Of a stretch of DNA of 64,000 nt, positions 48,014 to 56,005 are shown one piece after another (within the stretch, counting starts at the first letter, position 1; each line of letters starts with the position of its first letter). The stretch spans positions 868,001-932,000 of the forward strand of contig NZ_WWHU01000001.1 of the NCBI RefSeq assembly GCF_009862785.1, given 5' to 3'. The DNA comes from Gordonia sp. SID5947 (GTDB lineage Bacteria > Actinomycetota > Actinomycetes > Mycobacteriales > Mycobacteriaceae). Below the pieces are notes generated by a model, which worked only from the letters and a program-made list of their open reading frames with translations, did no database searches and had not been told where the DNA came from. Position numbers and translations under genes: made by a program.

Positions 48014-48046
48014 CGGCAAGTCCGGCACAACTGCCGCGCGAACACC

Positions 48047-48781
48047 TCACACACCGGTCAGGCCTGCAAGGACGCACTCGGTGGTGACCTCCGTGTCGGC
48101 CAGGTGAAGGCCTCGACGCCGGATCGAGCGGGTCAATGACTGTTGGCACGCGAATGCACGAGATTCGAAGGCGTCGAGGCCTTCGCCCTGCCTGGGGACG
48201 ACCTGATGACACAGCTCCAGGAGATCCACGTCGCCGGCGGCCCACCGATCGATGACCACATCGAACTGATCGATCGTGATGCCTGGCCAGGTGGTGGCCG
48301 ACACCGGCCCCAGCGCCCGCAGGTGGTCGACCGGTACCCCGACGGGCGTGCAGGTGACGACGAATTGACGTTGCGCCGGGTCGAGTACCGACAGCGGATC
48401 GGTCCCCGACGCCATCTGCGTCGCGAGTGACCCCTTCGGCCGTTCGCTGACCGCGGAGGCCGTGAGCACCTTGTGAGTCCCGCTCAACTCCCAGTTCAGT
48501 CGGTAGGCGACCGAATCGGTGTCAAAGGGGCGGGTCCACGGCTCAGCGAGTTGCCCCTGTCGGCAGGGCCGTAGCGCGACGGTCAGATCGTCGGTGTCGC
48601 CACTGCGGATGCGGATGATCAAATGATTGCTGAGCAGCGGAAACGGGGCGTCGGTGACACCGGGCCGGACCTCGGCGAACCAGATGTCGTGATGCCGTCC
48701 GCGCTCATGCGTGAGACCCAGCGCGGTCAGCGCTCCGGGTACGTCGTCGAGGGTCACCTTGATGTCGATCGGTGCGATCAC
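48047..48781 (-). CDS. CYTH-like domain protein
   Basis: 244 residues from GTG 48781 (GAAAGG upstream). The first half has the look of a CYTH/triphosphate-tunnel domain: APIDIKVTLDDVPGALTALGL (a degenerate ExExK strand), HDIWFAE, LIIRIRSGDTDDLTVALRPC and later KVLTASAVSERPKG; FDVVIDRWAAGDVDLLELC resembles the late strand with the acidic pair. The first Glu of ExExK is replaced, so activity on triphosphates is uncertain. It diverges from the alpha-dioxygenase operon and shares the twin-palindrome region with it. Confidence 0.65.
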   Translation of the reverse strand: MIAPIDIKVTLDDVPGALTALGLTHERGRHHDIWFAEVRPGVTDAPFPLLSNHLIIRIRSGDTDDLTVALRPCRQGQLAEPWTRPFDTDSVAYRLNWELSGTHKVLTASAVSERPKGSLATQMASGTDPLSVLDPAQRQFVVTCTPVGVPVDHLRALGPVSATTWPGITIDQFDVVIDRWAAGDVDLLELCHQVVPRQGEGLDAFESRAFACQQSLTRSIRRRGLHLADTEVTTECVLAGLTGV

Positions 48782-48868
48782 ACCTGCCGCCTTTCTGCCA
48801 GAAGCGCGACGGGTGTCGATCGACCCGGGCACGTGATCACATCTTGTCGACCGAGACCGGATGCGACG

Positions 48869-48921
48869 CGAGTAGGCGACTACCTCATTTGTGACGGCGA
48901 CAACGAGTAGTCGATTACTCA
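48869..48921. promoter_or_regulatory. twin palindromic operators in the divergent promoter of the alpha-dioxygenase operon
   Basis: CGAGTAGGCGACTACCTCA (48869-48887) and CGAGTAGTCGATTACTCA (48904-48921) are near-identical imperfect palindromes, 35 bases apart start to start, about three helical turns. They lie between the CYTH-like gene and the heme peroxidase gene. The second is close to a perfect 16-base dyad (one mismatched pair). Confidence 0.6.
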
Positions 48922-49034
48922 TGCCGAGTCGGTGATCTGACCACATACTGGTCGCACAAGATCCTGAGGACCCGACGTCGGTGACCCGGCGTCGGTGCCC
49001 GGGCGTGGTGGTGCAACGCGAAGCGGAGGTGGAC

Positions 49035-50867
49035 GTGCCCCGGTGGGTGTGGTGGACGCTGATGACGGCGTCGACTGGTGGAGACCGAGAAACCGACCGG
49101 CGGCGGTCGATCACCCGAAACCTCGCCCGCGCCGCCGAAGTGGTGGATCGGAGAGTGGGGTGGCCGGCACTGTGGCGCCCGGTAGGCCTCGCCGTCCTCG
49201 TCGGTCTGCGCAGCCAGTTGCGCGCACTGAACCTGTACGACAGCGGCCGCGACCCAGACGAGCCGACACCGCCCTGGGAGCCACGGGCGTTGAGAGCCCG
49301 GCTGAGCGCCGGTACACACAACGACCTCGACCATCCGCTGATGGGGGCCGCGGCGAGCAGGTTCGGACGGAACGTCCCACCGGCGAGCGGATCTCCCGAT
49401 CCCGCTCGCCTCCTGGAACCGAATCCGCGGGTGGTCAGTCAACGACTCCTCAAACGCGATGTGTTCAAGCCGGTGGATTCGCTCAATCTGCTCGCCGCAG
49501 CGTGGATTCAGTTCGAGGTGCACGACTGGTTCAGCCATCCGGATGACGAAGAGGCCGCGCGTCAGGAGATACCCCTCCCCACGGGGGACGACTGGCCGGA
49601 GGATCGCCGTCCCATGAGCGTTCACCGCTCGTCTGTGGCGCCTGGCGCGGACCCGGATGCGCCGACGTTTGCCAATCGCGACACCCACTGGTGGGACGGC
49701 TCGCAGATCTACGGAAGCGCACAGGATTATGCCGACGCGATCAGGTCCGGTGACCGCGGCCAGATCACGTTGGCGGAGGACGGTCTCCCGCCTGCCGAGG
49801 CCGACAGGCTCCTCGATCCCAGCGGTCCGGTCGCCAACTTCTGGGTCGGTCTGGCCCTTCTGCATTCACTGTTCCTCCGGGAGCACAACGTGATCTGCCG
49901 GCGGCTCGCGGCCGCATATCCGTCGATGACCGATCAGCAGCTGTACGACACTGCGCGCCTGGTCAACACGGCGCTGATGGCCAAGATCCACACCATCGAC
50001 TGGACTCCCGCGATCATCTCGCATCCGACCACGGTCGCGGCGATGCGCGGAAACTGGTTCGGGTTGCTCGGCGAACGGTTCGCCCGCAGGTTCGGACGAG
50101 TGGCCGACAGCGAAGTGCTGTGCGGGATCCCGGGCAGCACGACCAACCATCACGGTGTCCCCTACTCGCTGACCGAGGAGTTCGTCGCCGTCTACCGGAT
50201 GCACTCGTTGCTCCCCGACGAGGTGAAGATTCGTGACATCGACGGCAATCGCCCACCCGCGGTCCACGGCCTCGAGAAACTGCTCGCCGACCACGTCCGC
50301 GACCGTCTCGACGAGACATCGATGCCAGATCTCTTCTACTCCTTCGGCCGCGCGAAAGCCGGCGAGCTCACCTTGCACAACTATCCTGCCGCGTTGCAGC
50401 AGCTCGCCCGCCCAGACGGCTGCCCTGTCGACCTGGCGACGATCGACATCCTGAGGGACCGGGAACGAGGGGTCCCGCGTTACAACGACTTCCGCCGGCA
50501 ATTCCGCCTCCCCCGCGTCGCCTCGTTCGCGGCCTTGACCGACAACGCCGAATGGGCCGAACAGCTCGAGGACATCTACGGCGACATCGACAACCTCGAC
50601 CTGATGATCGGCCTGCATGCGGAACGGAAGCCGCCCGGATTCGGGTTCAGCGACACCGCGTTCCGTGTCTTCGTGCTGATGGCATCGCGCCGCTTGTCCA
50701 GCGACCGCTTCTTCACCACCGACTTCCGACCGGAGATCTACACCGAGCTGGGGATGGCCTGGGTGCGCGACAATTCGATGCGTTCGGTCTTGTTGCGCCA
50801 CTTCCCCACGCTGGCACCGGCTCTGGCAGGTGTCGACAACCCCTTCGCACCGTGGCCGGGCCGATGA
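49035..50867 (+). CDS. fatty-acid alpha-dioxygenase-like heme peroxidase
   Basis: 610 residues from GTG 49035 (GGAGG five to six bases upstream; GTG 48981 is possible). Animal-type heme peroxidase/cyclooxygenase superfamily. LWRPVGLAVLVGLRSQLRALNLYD at the start, distal His163 in QFEVHDWF, then FANRDTHWWDGSQIYGS, SLFLREHNVI, and VYRMHSLLPDEV with Tyr387 and proximal His390. The Y-R-M-H arrangement and overall length are those of plant alpha-dioxygenases, which add O2 to C2 of fatty acids to give 2R-hydroperoxides. No signal peptide; possibly membrane-associated. First gene of an operon: its stop overlaps the next start (ATGA). Confidence 0.85.
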   Translation: MPRWVWWTLMTASTGGDRETDRRRSITRNLARAAEVVDRRVGWPALWRPVGLAVLVGLRSQLRALNLYDSGRDPDEPTPPWEPRALRARLSAGTHNDLDHPLMGAAASRFGRNVPPASGSPDPARLLEPNPRVVSQRLLKRDVFKPVDSLNLLAAAWIQFEVHDWFSHPDDEEAARQEIPLPTGDDWPEDRRPMSVHRSSVAPGADPDAPTFANRDTHWWDGSQIYGSAQDYADAIRSGDRGQITLAEDGLPPAEADRLLDPSGPVANFWVGLALLHSLFLREHNVICRRLAAAYPSMTDQQLYDTARLVNTALMAKIHTIDWTPAIISHPTTVAAMRGNWFGLLGERFARRFGRVADSEVLCGIPGSTTNHHGVPYSLTEEFVAVYRMHSLLPDEVKIRDIDGNRPPAVHGLEKLLADHVRDRLDETSMPDLFYSFGRAKAGELTLHNYPAALQQLARPDGCPVDLATIDILRDRERGVPRYNDFRRQFRLPRVASFAALTDNAEWAEQLEDIYGDIDNLDLMIGLHAERKPPGFGFSDTAFRVFVLMASRRLSSDRFFTTDFRPEIYTELGMAWVRDNSMRSVLLRHFPTLAPALAGVDNPFAPWPGR

Positions 50868-51997
50868 CCCGAGAGGATGCCAGCACGATGACCAGCACGA
50901 CGACGTACGTGCCCTACGACCCCGCCCTGGAACGTCCGAAACCCGATGAGGACGCCTACATCGACAAGATCGTCGCCAGTTTGCGCGGTAACAACGAACG
51001 CGCCTACCGCAAGACCAAACGGGGTTTGCGCGACGCCCACGCCAAGAGTCACGGCATCCTCCGCGGCAAACTCGAGGTCCGCGATGACCTGGACGATGAA
51101 CTGGCCCAGGGCCTCTTCGCCAGGCGCGGTGAGAGTTTCGACATCATCACCAGGTTGTCCAGCACCTCGGGAGCCATCAGGAGCGACCAGATGCGCGGCG
51201 TGCGAGGTCTCGGCATCAAGGTTCTCGGCGTGGAAGGCGAACGGGCACTGCCCGACGACACCGCGACGACCCAGGATTTCATCATGGTGACCCACCGTGA
51301 CTTCCTGTTCGCCGATGCCGAGGCGTACTACAAGCGCGGCATGCCCACCGCTTGGGCGCTGGCCCGACTCTCGGATCCGGCCCTGAAGGTCGGGAGCGAG
51401 CTACTGGCCGGAGTAGACGGTCGCATCCTGCGCCCTCTCGGGCGTCCACTGCCGGAGAGTCTTGCGGTCTTCGTCAGACCGAACACCCACATCCTTGGCG
51501 ACACGTTCTATTCGTCGGCGCCGCTACGCTTCGGGGACTACGTGGCCCGGATGGCATGTGTCCCGTCGTCGCCGGAGGTGCGCGCCCTGGCGGGCATGCC
51601 CGTGCCCGCCGGCACCGGCGTCAACGCTTTCCAGGACATGGTGGTCGACTTCTTCTCCTGCCACGGTGCCGAGTACGAACTCCGCGTTCAGCTCTGCGCG
51701 AGCACCGACCGCCGGTGGATCGAGGATGCGACCTTCGACTGGCCGGAGGAGGTGTCCCCGCACCGCACGGTCGCGACCATCCGATTCGACGAGCAGGACC
51801 CGTACACACCCGAACGACGGGCCTACGGCGACGACGTCTTGTCCTTCAACTCGTGGCGGTGTCTCGACGCGCACCGGCCACTGGGTTCGATCAACCGGCT
51901 GAAGCGAAAGGTGTACGACGCATCCAGCCGATTTCGTCACCAGGTGAACAACGCTCCGATGTGCGAACCCTCCGACACGGACGACCTACCCGAATGA
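50864..51997 (+). CDS. small catalase-like heme protein (hydroperoxide-processing)
   Basis: 377 residues from ATG 50864, overlapping the dioxygenase stop (ATGA); ATG 50888 is an alternative. Catalase fold without the usual C-terminal parts: RDAHAKSHGILRGKLEV has the distal His59, FDIITRLSSTSG and RGLGIKVLGV the core, and NRLKRKVYDASSRFRH a Tyr at the proximal position. This srpA/allene-oxide-synthase-like group acts on organic hydroperoxides rather than as a standard catalase. Coupled to the alpha-dioxygenase, it may reduce or rearrange 2-hydroperoxy fatty acids. Its own stop overlaps the LuxR gene start. Confidence 0.82.
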   Translation: MTREDASTMTSTTTYVPYDPALERPKPDEDAYIDKIVASLRGNNERAYRKTKRGLRDAHAKSHGILRGKLEVRDDLDDELAQGLFARRGESFDIITRLSSTSGAIRSDQMRGVRGLGIKVLGVEGERALPDDTATTQDFIMVTHRDFLFADAEAYYKRGMPTAWALARLSDPALKVGSELLAGVDGRILRPLGRPLPESLAVFVRPNTHILGDTFYSSAPLRFGDYVARMACVPSSPEVRALAGMPVPAGTGVNAFQDMVVDFFSCHGAEYELRVQLCASTDRRWIEDATFDWPEEVSPHRTVATIRFDEQDPYTPERRAYGDDVLSFNSWRCLDAHRPLGSINRLKRKVYDASSRFRHQVNNAPMCEPSDTDDLPE

Positions 51998-54675
51998 GCA
52001 CCATCACCGGTACGCCCGACGGCACCGGACGACTCGGCCGAACGATCACAACCGACCGGTCGCGCGCACTATACTCGGCCCCCATGGGAGGCCGCTGGCA
52101 ACTGCTCGGTCGACCGACCGAAACTCACGCCATCCGAACTGCTCTGACCAGTTCCGACGGATGTGGCGTGGTACTCGTGGGTTCCGCGGGCGTCGGCAAG
52201 ACGACGCTGGCGCGGAACGTGAGCGGTGCGCTGGGCGTCCCCGTGCAGTGGGCGGCCTGTACGGAGTCGTCCCACGCCATCCCGCTTGGTGCGTTCGCGC
52301 CGTGGGTGGCGCCGATCGCATCACGTGACCCGATCGCGGCGCTTGTGTCGGCCCGGGAAGCCCTCCTCTCGGAGGCCGACACCGTCGTGGGCGTCGACGA
52401 TGCGCACCTGCTCGATCAGCTCTCGGCGACGTTGCTCCACCAGATCGCGGTCGAGCGGTCGGCGCGGATCGTCGCGACGGTGCGGACCGGCGAACCCGTT
52501 CCCGATGCGGTCACGTCGCTGTGGAAGGACGGCCACCTCGCGCGGATAGAACTGCAGCCGCTCGGCAAAGCGGAATGTACGACGTTGGTGGAGCGTGTGC
52601 TCGGTGGGACCCTGGAAGGTCTGAGTGCAGACGTCATCTGGGAATCCTCCGGCGGCAACCCGCTGTTCCTGCGGAACATGGTCGAAGGTGCCGTCGATGC
52701 CGGCACGCTCTCGGAGACCAATGGGGTCTGGCAGCTTCGCGGTCCGACCGCCGTGCCGTCCGGGCTGGTGGCATTGCTGGACGACCGTCTCGATCGCGCG
52801 GGTGAGTCGGTGATGGAGGCGCTCAAGCTGCTGGCTCTGTGCGAGCCACTCGACATCGACACCCTCGTCGACCTGGTCGGCGTCGATGCCCTGGATGCGG
52901 CCGAGGTGCAGAACCTGATCCGCGTGTCCCACGACGGCCACACCACCAACGTCCGGTTCGTCCACCCGCTCTACGGTGACGTCATCCGTCGCCGAATCGG
53001 GACCATGGCCGGACGGAAGTTGCGCTCCCGCATCGTCTCCCGGTTGCGTGACCGGGAGCTCGGCTCGGCCGCGGACCGGATTCGGCTGGCCCGGCTGTGT
53101 GTGGACAGTGACCAGGTGACCGAGCCGGGCCTGCTGATCTCGGCCGCCAAGGATGCGGTCTTCCTCGCGAATCTGCCGTTGGGAGAACGGTTGGCGAGAG
53201 CCGCATTCGAGCGCGACGGTGGTCTGGCCGCCGGTGAACTGCTGTCTCGGGCCCTGCTCTGGCAGGGCCGCCCGGTGGAGGCCGACGAGATCCTTGCGCG
53301 ATTCGATCCCGACGATCTCGATGAGCTGCAACTGGTGCAATGGGGCGTCCCCCGCATGAGCCTGTTGTTCTGGTCGATCGGCGATGTCGCACAGAGCCAT
53401 CGACTCCTCGAGCTCATGCAGGACAAGGTCGACTATCCCGCGATCATGTTGGTCGTGGACGCCGCAGGCGCCGCGATGGCCGTGCACGAGAACCGGATCG
53501 ACGAGGGCATCGCAGAAGCCGAACGGGTGCTGGCCCAGCCCGACGTGCCGAAGCAGGCGATCGACTTCGCTGCGTTCGCCGCCGGCCTGGCGATGCCGGT
53601 CGCCGGTCGCGGACATGATTTCGAACCCATCGCCGAGCGATGCCGGGCCGAGCAGAAGGCCACCGACGGGATGATCCGCGTCATGGTGCGGTATTGCGAC
53701 GCACTCGCCCTGACGATGGTCGGCGACCTCGTCACCGCCGAGCAGCGGGTCGCCGGATACACCGAGTTCTCGTCGTCGGGACAGTTTCTGGGGTGGGCCA
53801 TCGCCAAGATCATGTCCGGCCTGGTGGACACCTACCGCGGACGCTTTCGGGACGCGATCTCGGCGATCGAGCAGGCTCTTGCGGCACTCAACGCCGAGAC
53901 CTCGTTGCCGTGGCGGCTTCCCGCGCGACTGTTGTTGGCGCGCGCCTACGCCGCGCTCGATGACGTCGCCGAGGCCGAGCGGGTGTTGCACGACGCCGAC
54001 GAGCACGTCGGATCCCATGTGGCGCTGCATGAGCCGCAGCGGATGATCGCCCGCGCCTGGGTCGCTGCCGCCGGTGGCAGCGACCGCTCGGCGATCGAGA
54101 TGTCGCGCTCGGCGGCGACCGTCGCCCACGACAGCGGCCAGTTCGCCCTCGAGGCGGAGGCGCTGCATCATGCGGCCCGGTTCGGCGACCGCACCGTTGC
54201 CGATCGCCTCACGAAGTTGGCACCACAGGTCCACGGAGCAGTTGCGGGCTTGTACGCCCGGCACGCCGTGGCGGTCGCCGACGCCGATGCGACGGCACTC
54301 GACGACGTCAGTCGTGACCTGGAGGATGCCGGCCTCCTCCTCTCCGCGGCGGATGCCGCCGCGCAGGCGGTGGCACTGCACGACCGTGCCGGCCGCCGCG
54401 GAAAGCGTGCGGAGTCGAGTGCACGCGCCCTTCGGCTGTCCAAGAGTTGCGACGGGGCGACAAGTCCGGCGATCCGGCTGGCCGCCCGCCCCTTGCCGGT
54501 CACCGCTCGAGAACGGGAGATCACCGCGTTGGTGGCGAAGGGCCTGACCAACCGCGAGATCGCCGAACGTCTCACGGTCTCGGTGCGCACGGTGGAGGGG
54601 CATATCTATCGGGCGTGCATCAAGCTGGATGTCGCCGATCGGGATGCGTTGGCCAAGATCGTCTGGGAGCACTAG
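51994..54675 (+). CDS. large LuxR-type (LAL/MalT-like) ATPase regulator
   Basis: 893 residues from ATG 51994, which overlaps the previous stop as ATGA; ATG 52084, 8 bases after TATACT, could give an 863-residue leaderless product. AAA/STAND ATPase: Walker A GSAGVGKTT at about 63-71, Walker B-like TVVGVDDAHLLDQL, then a long helical TPR-like region and a C-terminal GerE HTH (LTNREIAERLTVSVRTVEGHIYRACIKL). Such proteins activate catabolic or antibiotic operons in response to a ligand. It is probably the local activator of the dioxygenase operon. Confidence 0.9.
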   Translation: MSTITGTPDGTGRLGRTITTDRSRALYSAPMGGRWQLLGRPTETHAIRTALTSSDGCGVVLVGSAGVGKTTLARNVSGALGVPVQWAACTESSHAIPLGAFAPWVAPIASRDPIAALVSAREALLSEADTVVGVDDAHLLDQLSATLLHQIAVERSARIVATVRTGEPVPDAVTSLWKDGHLARIELQPLGKAECTTLVERVLGGTLEGLSADVIWESSGGNPLFLRNMVEGAVDAGTLSETNGVWQLRGPTAVPSGLVALLDDRLDRAGESVMEALKLLALCEPLDIDTLVDLVGVDALDAAEVQNLIRVSHDGHTTNVRFVHPLYGDVIRRRIGTMAGRKLRSRIVSRLRDRELGSAADRIRLARLCVDSDQVTEPGLLISAAKDAVFLANLPLGERLARAAFERDGGLAAGELLSRALLWQGRPVEADEILARFDPDDLDELQLVQWGVPRMSLLFWSIGDVAQSHRLLELMQDKVDYPAIMLVVDAAGAAMAVHENRIDEGIAEAERVLAQPDVPKQAIDFAAFAAGLAMPVAGRGHDFEPIAERCRAEQKATDGMIRVMVRYCDALALTMVGDLVTAEQRVAGYTEFSSSGQFLGWAIAKIMSGLVDTYRGRFRDAISAIEQALAALNAETSLPWRLPARLLLARAYAALDDVAEAERVLHDADEHVGSHVALHEPQRMIARAWVAAAGGSDRSAIEMSRSAATVAHDSGQFALEAEALHHAARFGDRTVADRLTKLAPQVHGAVAGLYARHAVAVADADATALDDVSRDLEDAGLLLSAADAAAQAVALHDRAGRRGKRAESSARALRLSKSCDGATSPAIRLAARPLPVTAREREITALVAKGLTNREIAERLTVSVRTVEGHIYRACIKLDVADRDALAKIVWEH
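52070..52075 (+). promoter_or_regulatory. internal -10 box within the 5' end of the LAL gene (TATACT)
   Basis: TATACT, 8 bases, ATG 52084. A second, shorter leaderless form of the regulator could be made from here. The -35 match is poor. Confidence 0.35.
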
Positions 54676-54704
54676 CAGCGGCGATGCGCGCCGAGAACGC
54701 GCTG

Positions 54705-54720
54705 GTGTACACATGTACAC
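54705..54720. promoter_or_regulatory. operator-like palindrome over the lipase promoter
   Basis: GTGTACA-CA-TGTACAC, perfect 7-bp arms. It overlaps TACACT (54716-54721), which lies 6 bases before GTG 54728, the -10 position of a leaderless promoter. A bound protein would block the lipase promoter. Confidence 0.55.
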
Positions 54721-54727
54721 TGGCTGG

Positions 54728-56005
54728 GTGAGTGCCCCAGCCGATCGTCGCCAGGCCGAGCTGGCCGCCCTCGCGGCGCTGGCGGGAACCGAACTCCGCC
54801 GGGCCACCGCAGGCATCGCCAAGGTCCACTCGTCCATCGCGGACGGAGTGTTCGGCGGCCTACGGATGGCCTTTGGCCGCCGGGCGCAACCCGTCCGCAT
54901 GGTCCACGACGCGCTCTCGGTGGCGACCTACACCACGGTCGGCGAGTCAGCAGACCTCATAGGGCGCCTTGCTGCCGTCGGTGCGGAACTGCCGAGGGCA
55001 GGTGCGGCGCCGTCAGAGACCGCCCGTGGCGCAGTTGCGCTCGGCATCCTCAATGGCTTGATCGGCGACCAATTGGCAGATGACGCTTCGCCGTTGGCCA
55101 CCGGGATGTCGATTCGCGCCGGCGGCCGGGCGGTCCCGCCGACCGCCGCCGCGTTGCGGGCCGCATTCCCCTCTGCCGGCGGCCACATCACGGTGTTCCT
55201 GCACGGCCTCATGGAATCCGAATACGCATGGGAGATCGGCGGACGACCCACCTACGGTGCACGATTGAGTGCCGACCTCTGGACGACGGAGGTTCGGATC
55301 CGGTACAACTCGGGCCGCCACATCAGCGACAACGGCCACGCCCTCGGAGAGCTCCTGGCGGCACTCGTCCTGTTGTGGCCGGTCCCGGTCACCGATATCT
55401 CGCTGATCGGGCACTCGATGGGCGGGCTCGTCATCCGTAGCGCCTGCGAGCGAGCCGTCCGAGCGGACATGTACTGGGCACGTCTCCTCCGGCACACCGT
55501 GTATCTCGGCACCCCACACCTCGGGGCGCCGGTGGCGAAGGGCGTGCATGCGGCGACCGCGGGCCTCGCCAGATCATCGATGACGGCCCCGTTCGGGAAC
55601 TTGCTCCGTAGGCGCAGTGCCGGAGTTCGCGATCTGTTCCACGGCACCCTCACCGAGCAAGGGTGGCTCGACGTCGATCGCGACATGCTCCGGCAGCCTC
55701 TTCCCGATGACGCGCCTCTGCAGCAGAATGTGCGCCATCTGTTCGCGACGGCATCGGTGACCCGGCGGGCGGGTCACCCGCTCGGACGACTACTGGGCGA
55801 TGGCCTGGTTCTCGCCGAGAGTGGACGCGGGCAGAGTCGACGTCGCACCATCGGCCTGCGACCGTCGGACGGTATCCACATCGGCGGTGCACATCATTTC
55901 ACCCTGTTGAACCACGCTGACGTCTATACGTGGCTACGTTCCGAGCTGGGTCCACGGCGTGCCCTCGAGAGTGGTACCGACACCATCGGCCTCAATGTCC
56001 GGTGA
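54728..56005 (+). CDS. PGAP1-like alpha/beta hydrolase / lipase
   Basis: 425 residues from GTG 54728 (leaderless geometry); ATG 54713 would add MYTGW but lies in the palindrome. The N-terminal 150 residues are helical (GIAKVHSSIADGVFGGLRMAF). The hydrolase domain begins at ITVFLHGLMESEYAWE, with nucleophile GHSMGGLVIRSA, YLGTPHLGAPVAKG typical of PGAP1/lipase class proteins, and His in GGAHHFTLLNH. It probably hydrolyses acyl esters. It follows the LAL regulator by about 50 bases, so it may supply fatty acids to the dioxygenase (inference). Its 3' end overlaps the convergent ThDP enzyme gene by 14 bases. Confidence 0.85.
   Translation: MSAPADRRQAELAALAALAGTELRRATAGIAKVHSSIADGVFGGLRMAFGRRAQPVRMVHDALSVATYTTVGESADLIGRLAAVGAELPRAGAAPSETARGAVALGILNGLIGDQLADDASPLATGMSIRAGGRAVPPTAAALRAAFPSAGGHITVFLHGLMESEYAWEIGGRPTYGARLSADLWTTEVRIRYNSGRHISDNGHALGELLAALVLLWPVPVTDISLIGHSMGGLVIRSACERAVRADMYWARLLRHTVYLGTPHLGAPVAKGVHAATAGLARSSMTAPFGNLLRRRSAGVRDLFHGTLTEQGWLDVDRDMLRQPLPDDAPLQQNVRHLFATASVTRRAGHPLGRLLGDGLVLAESGRGQSRRRTIGLRPSDGIHIGGAHHFTLLNHADVYTWLRSELGPRRALESGTDTIGLNVR

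Noticed and set aside
50864..51997. ordinary catalase
   Set aside because: Too short (377 residues), and the distal and proximal segments match the small catalase-related group rather than KatA.
52321..54900. 859-codon open frame antisense to the LAL regulator
   Set aside because: Third-position G/C bias of the real gene opens the opposite frame; no motif or ribosome site.
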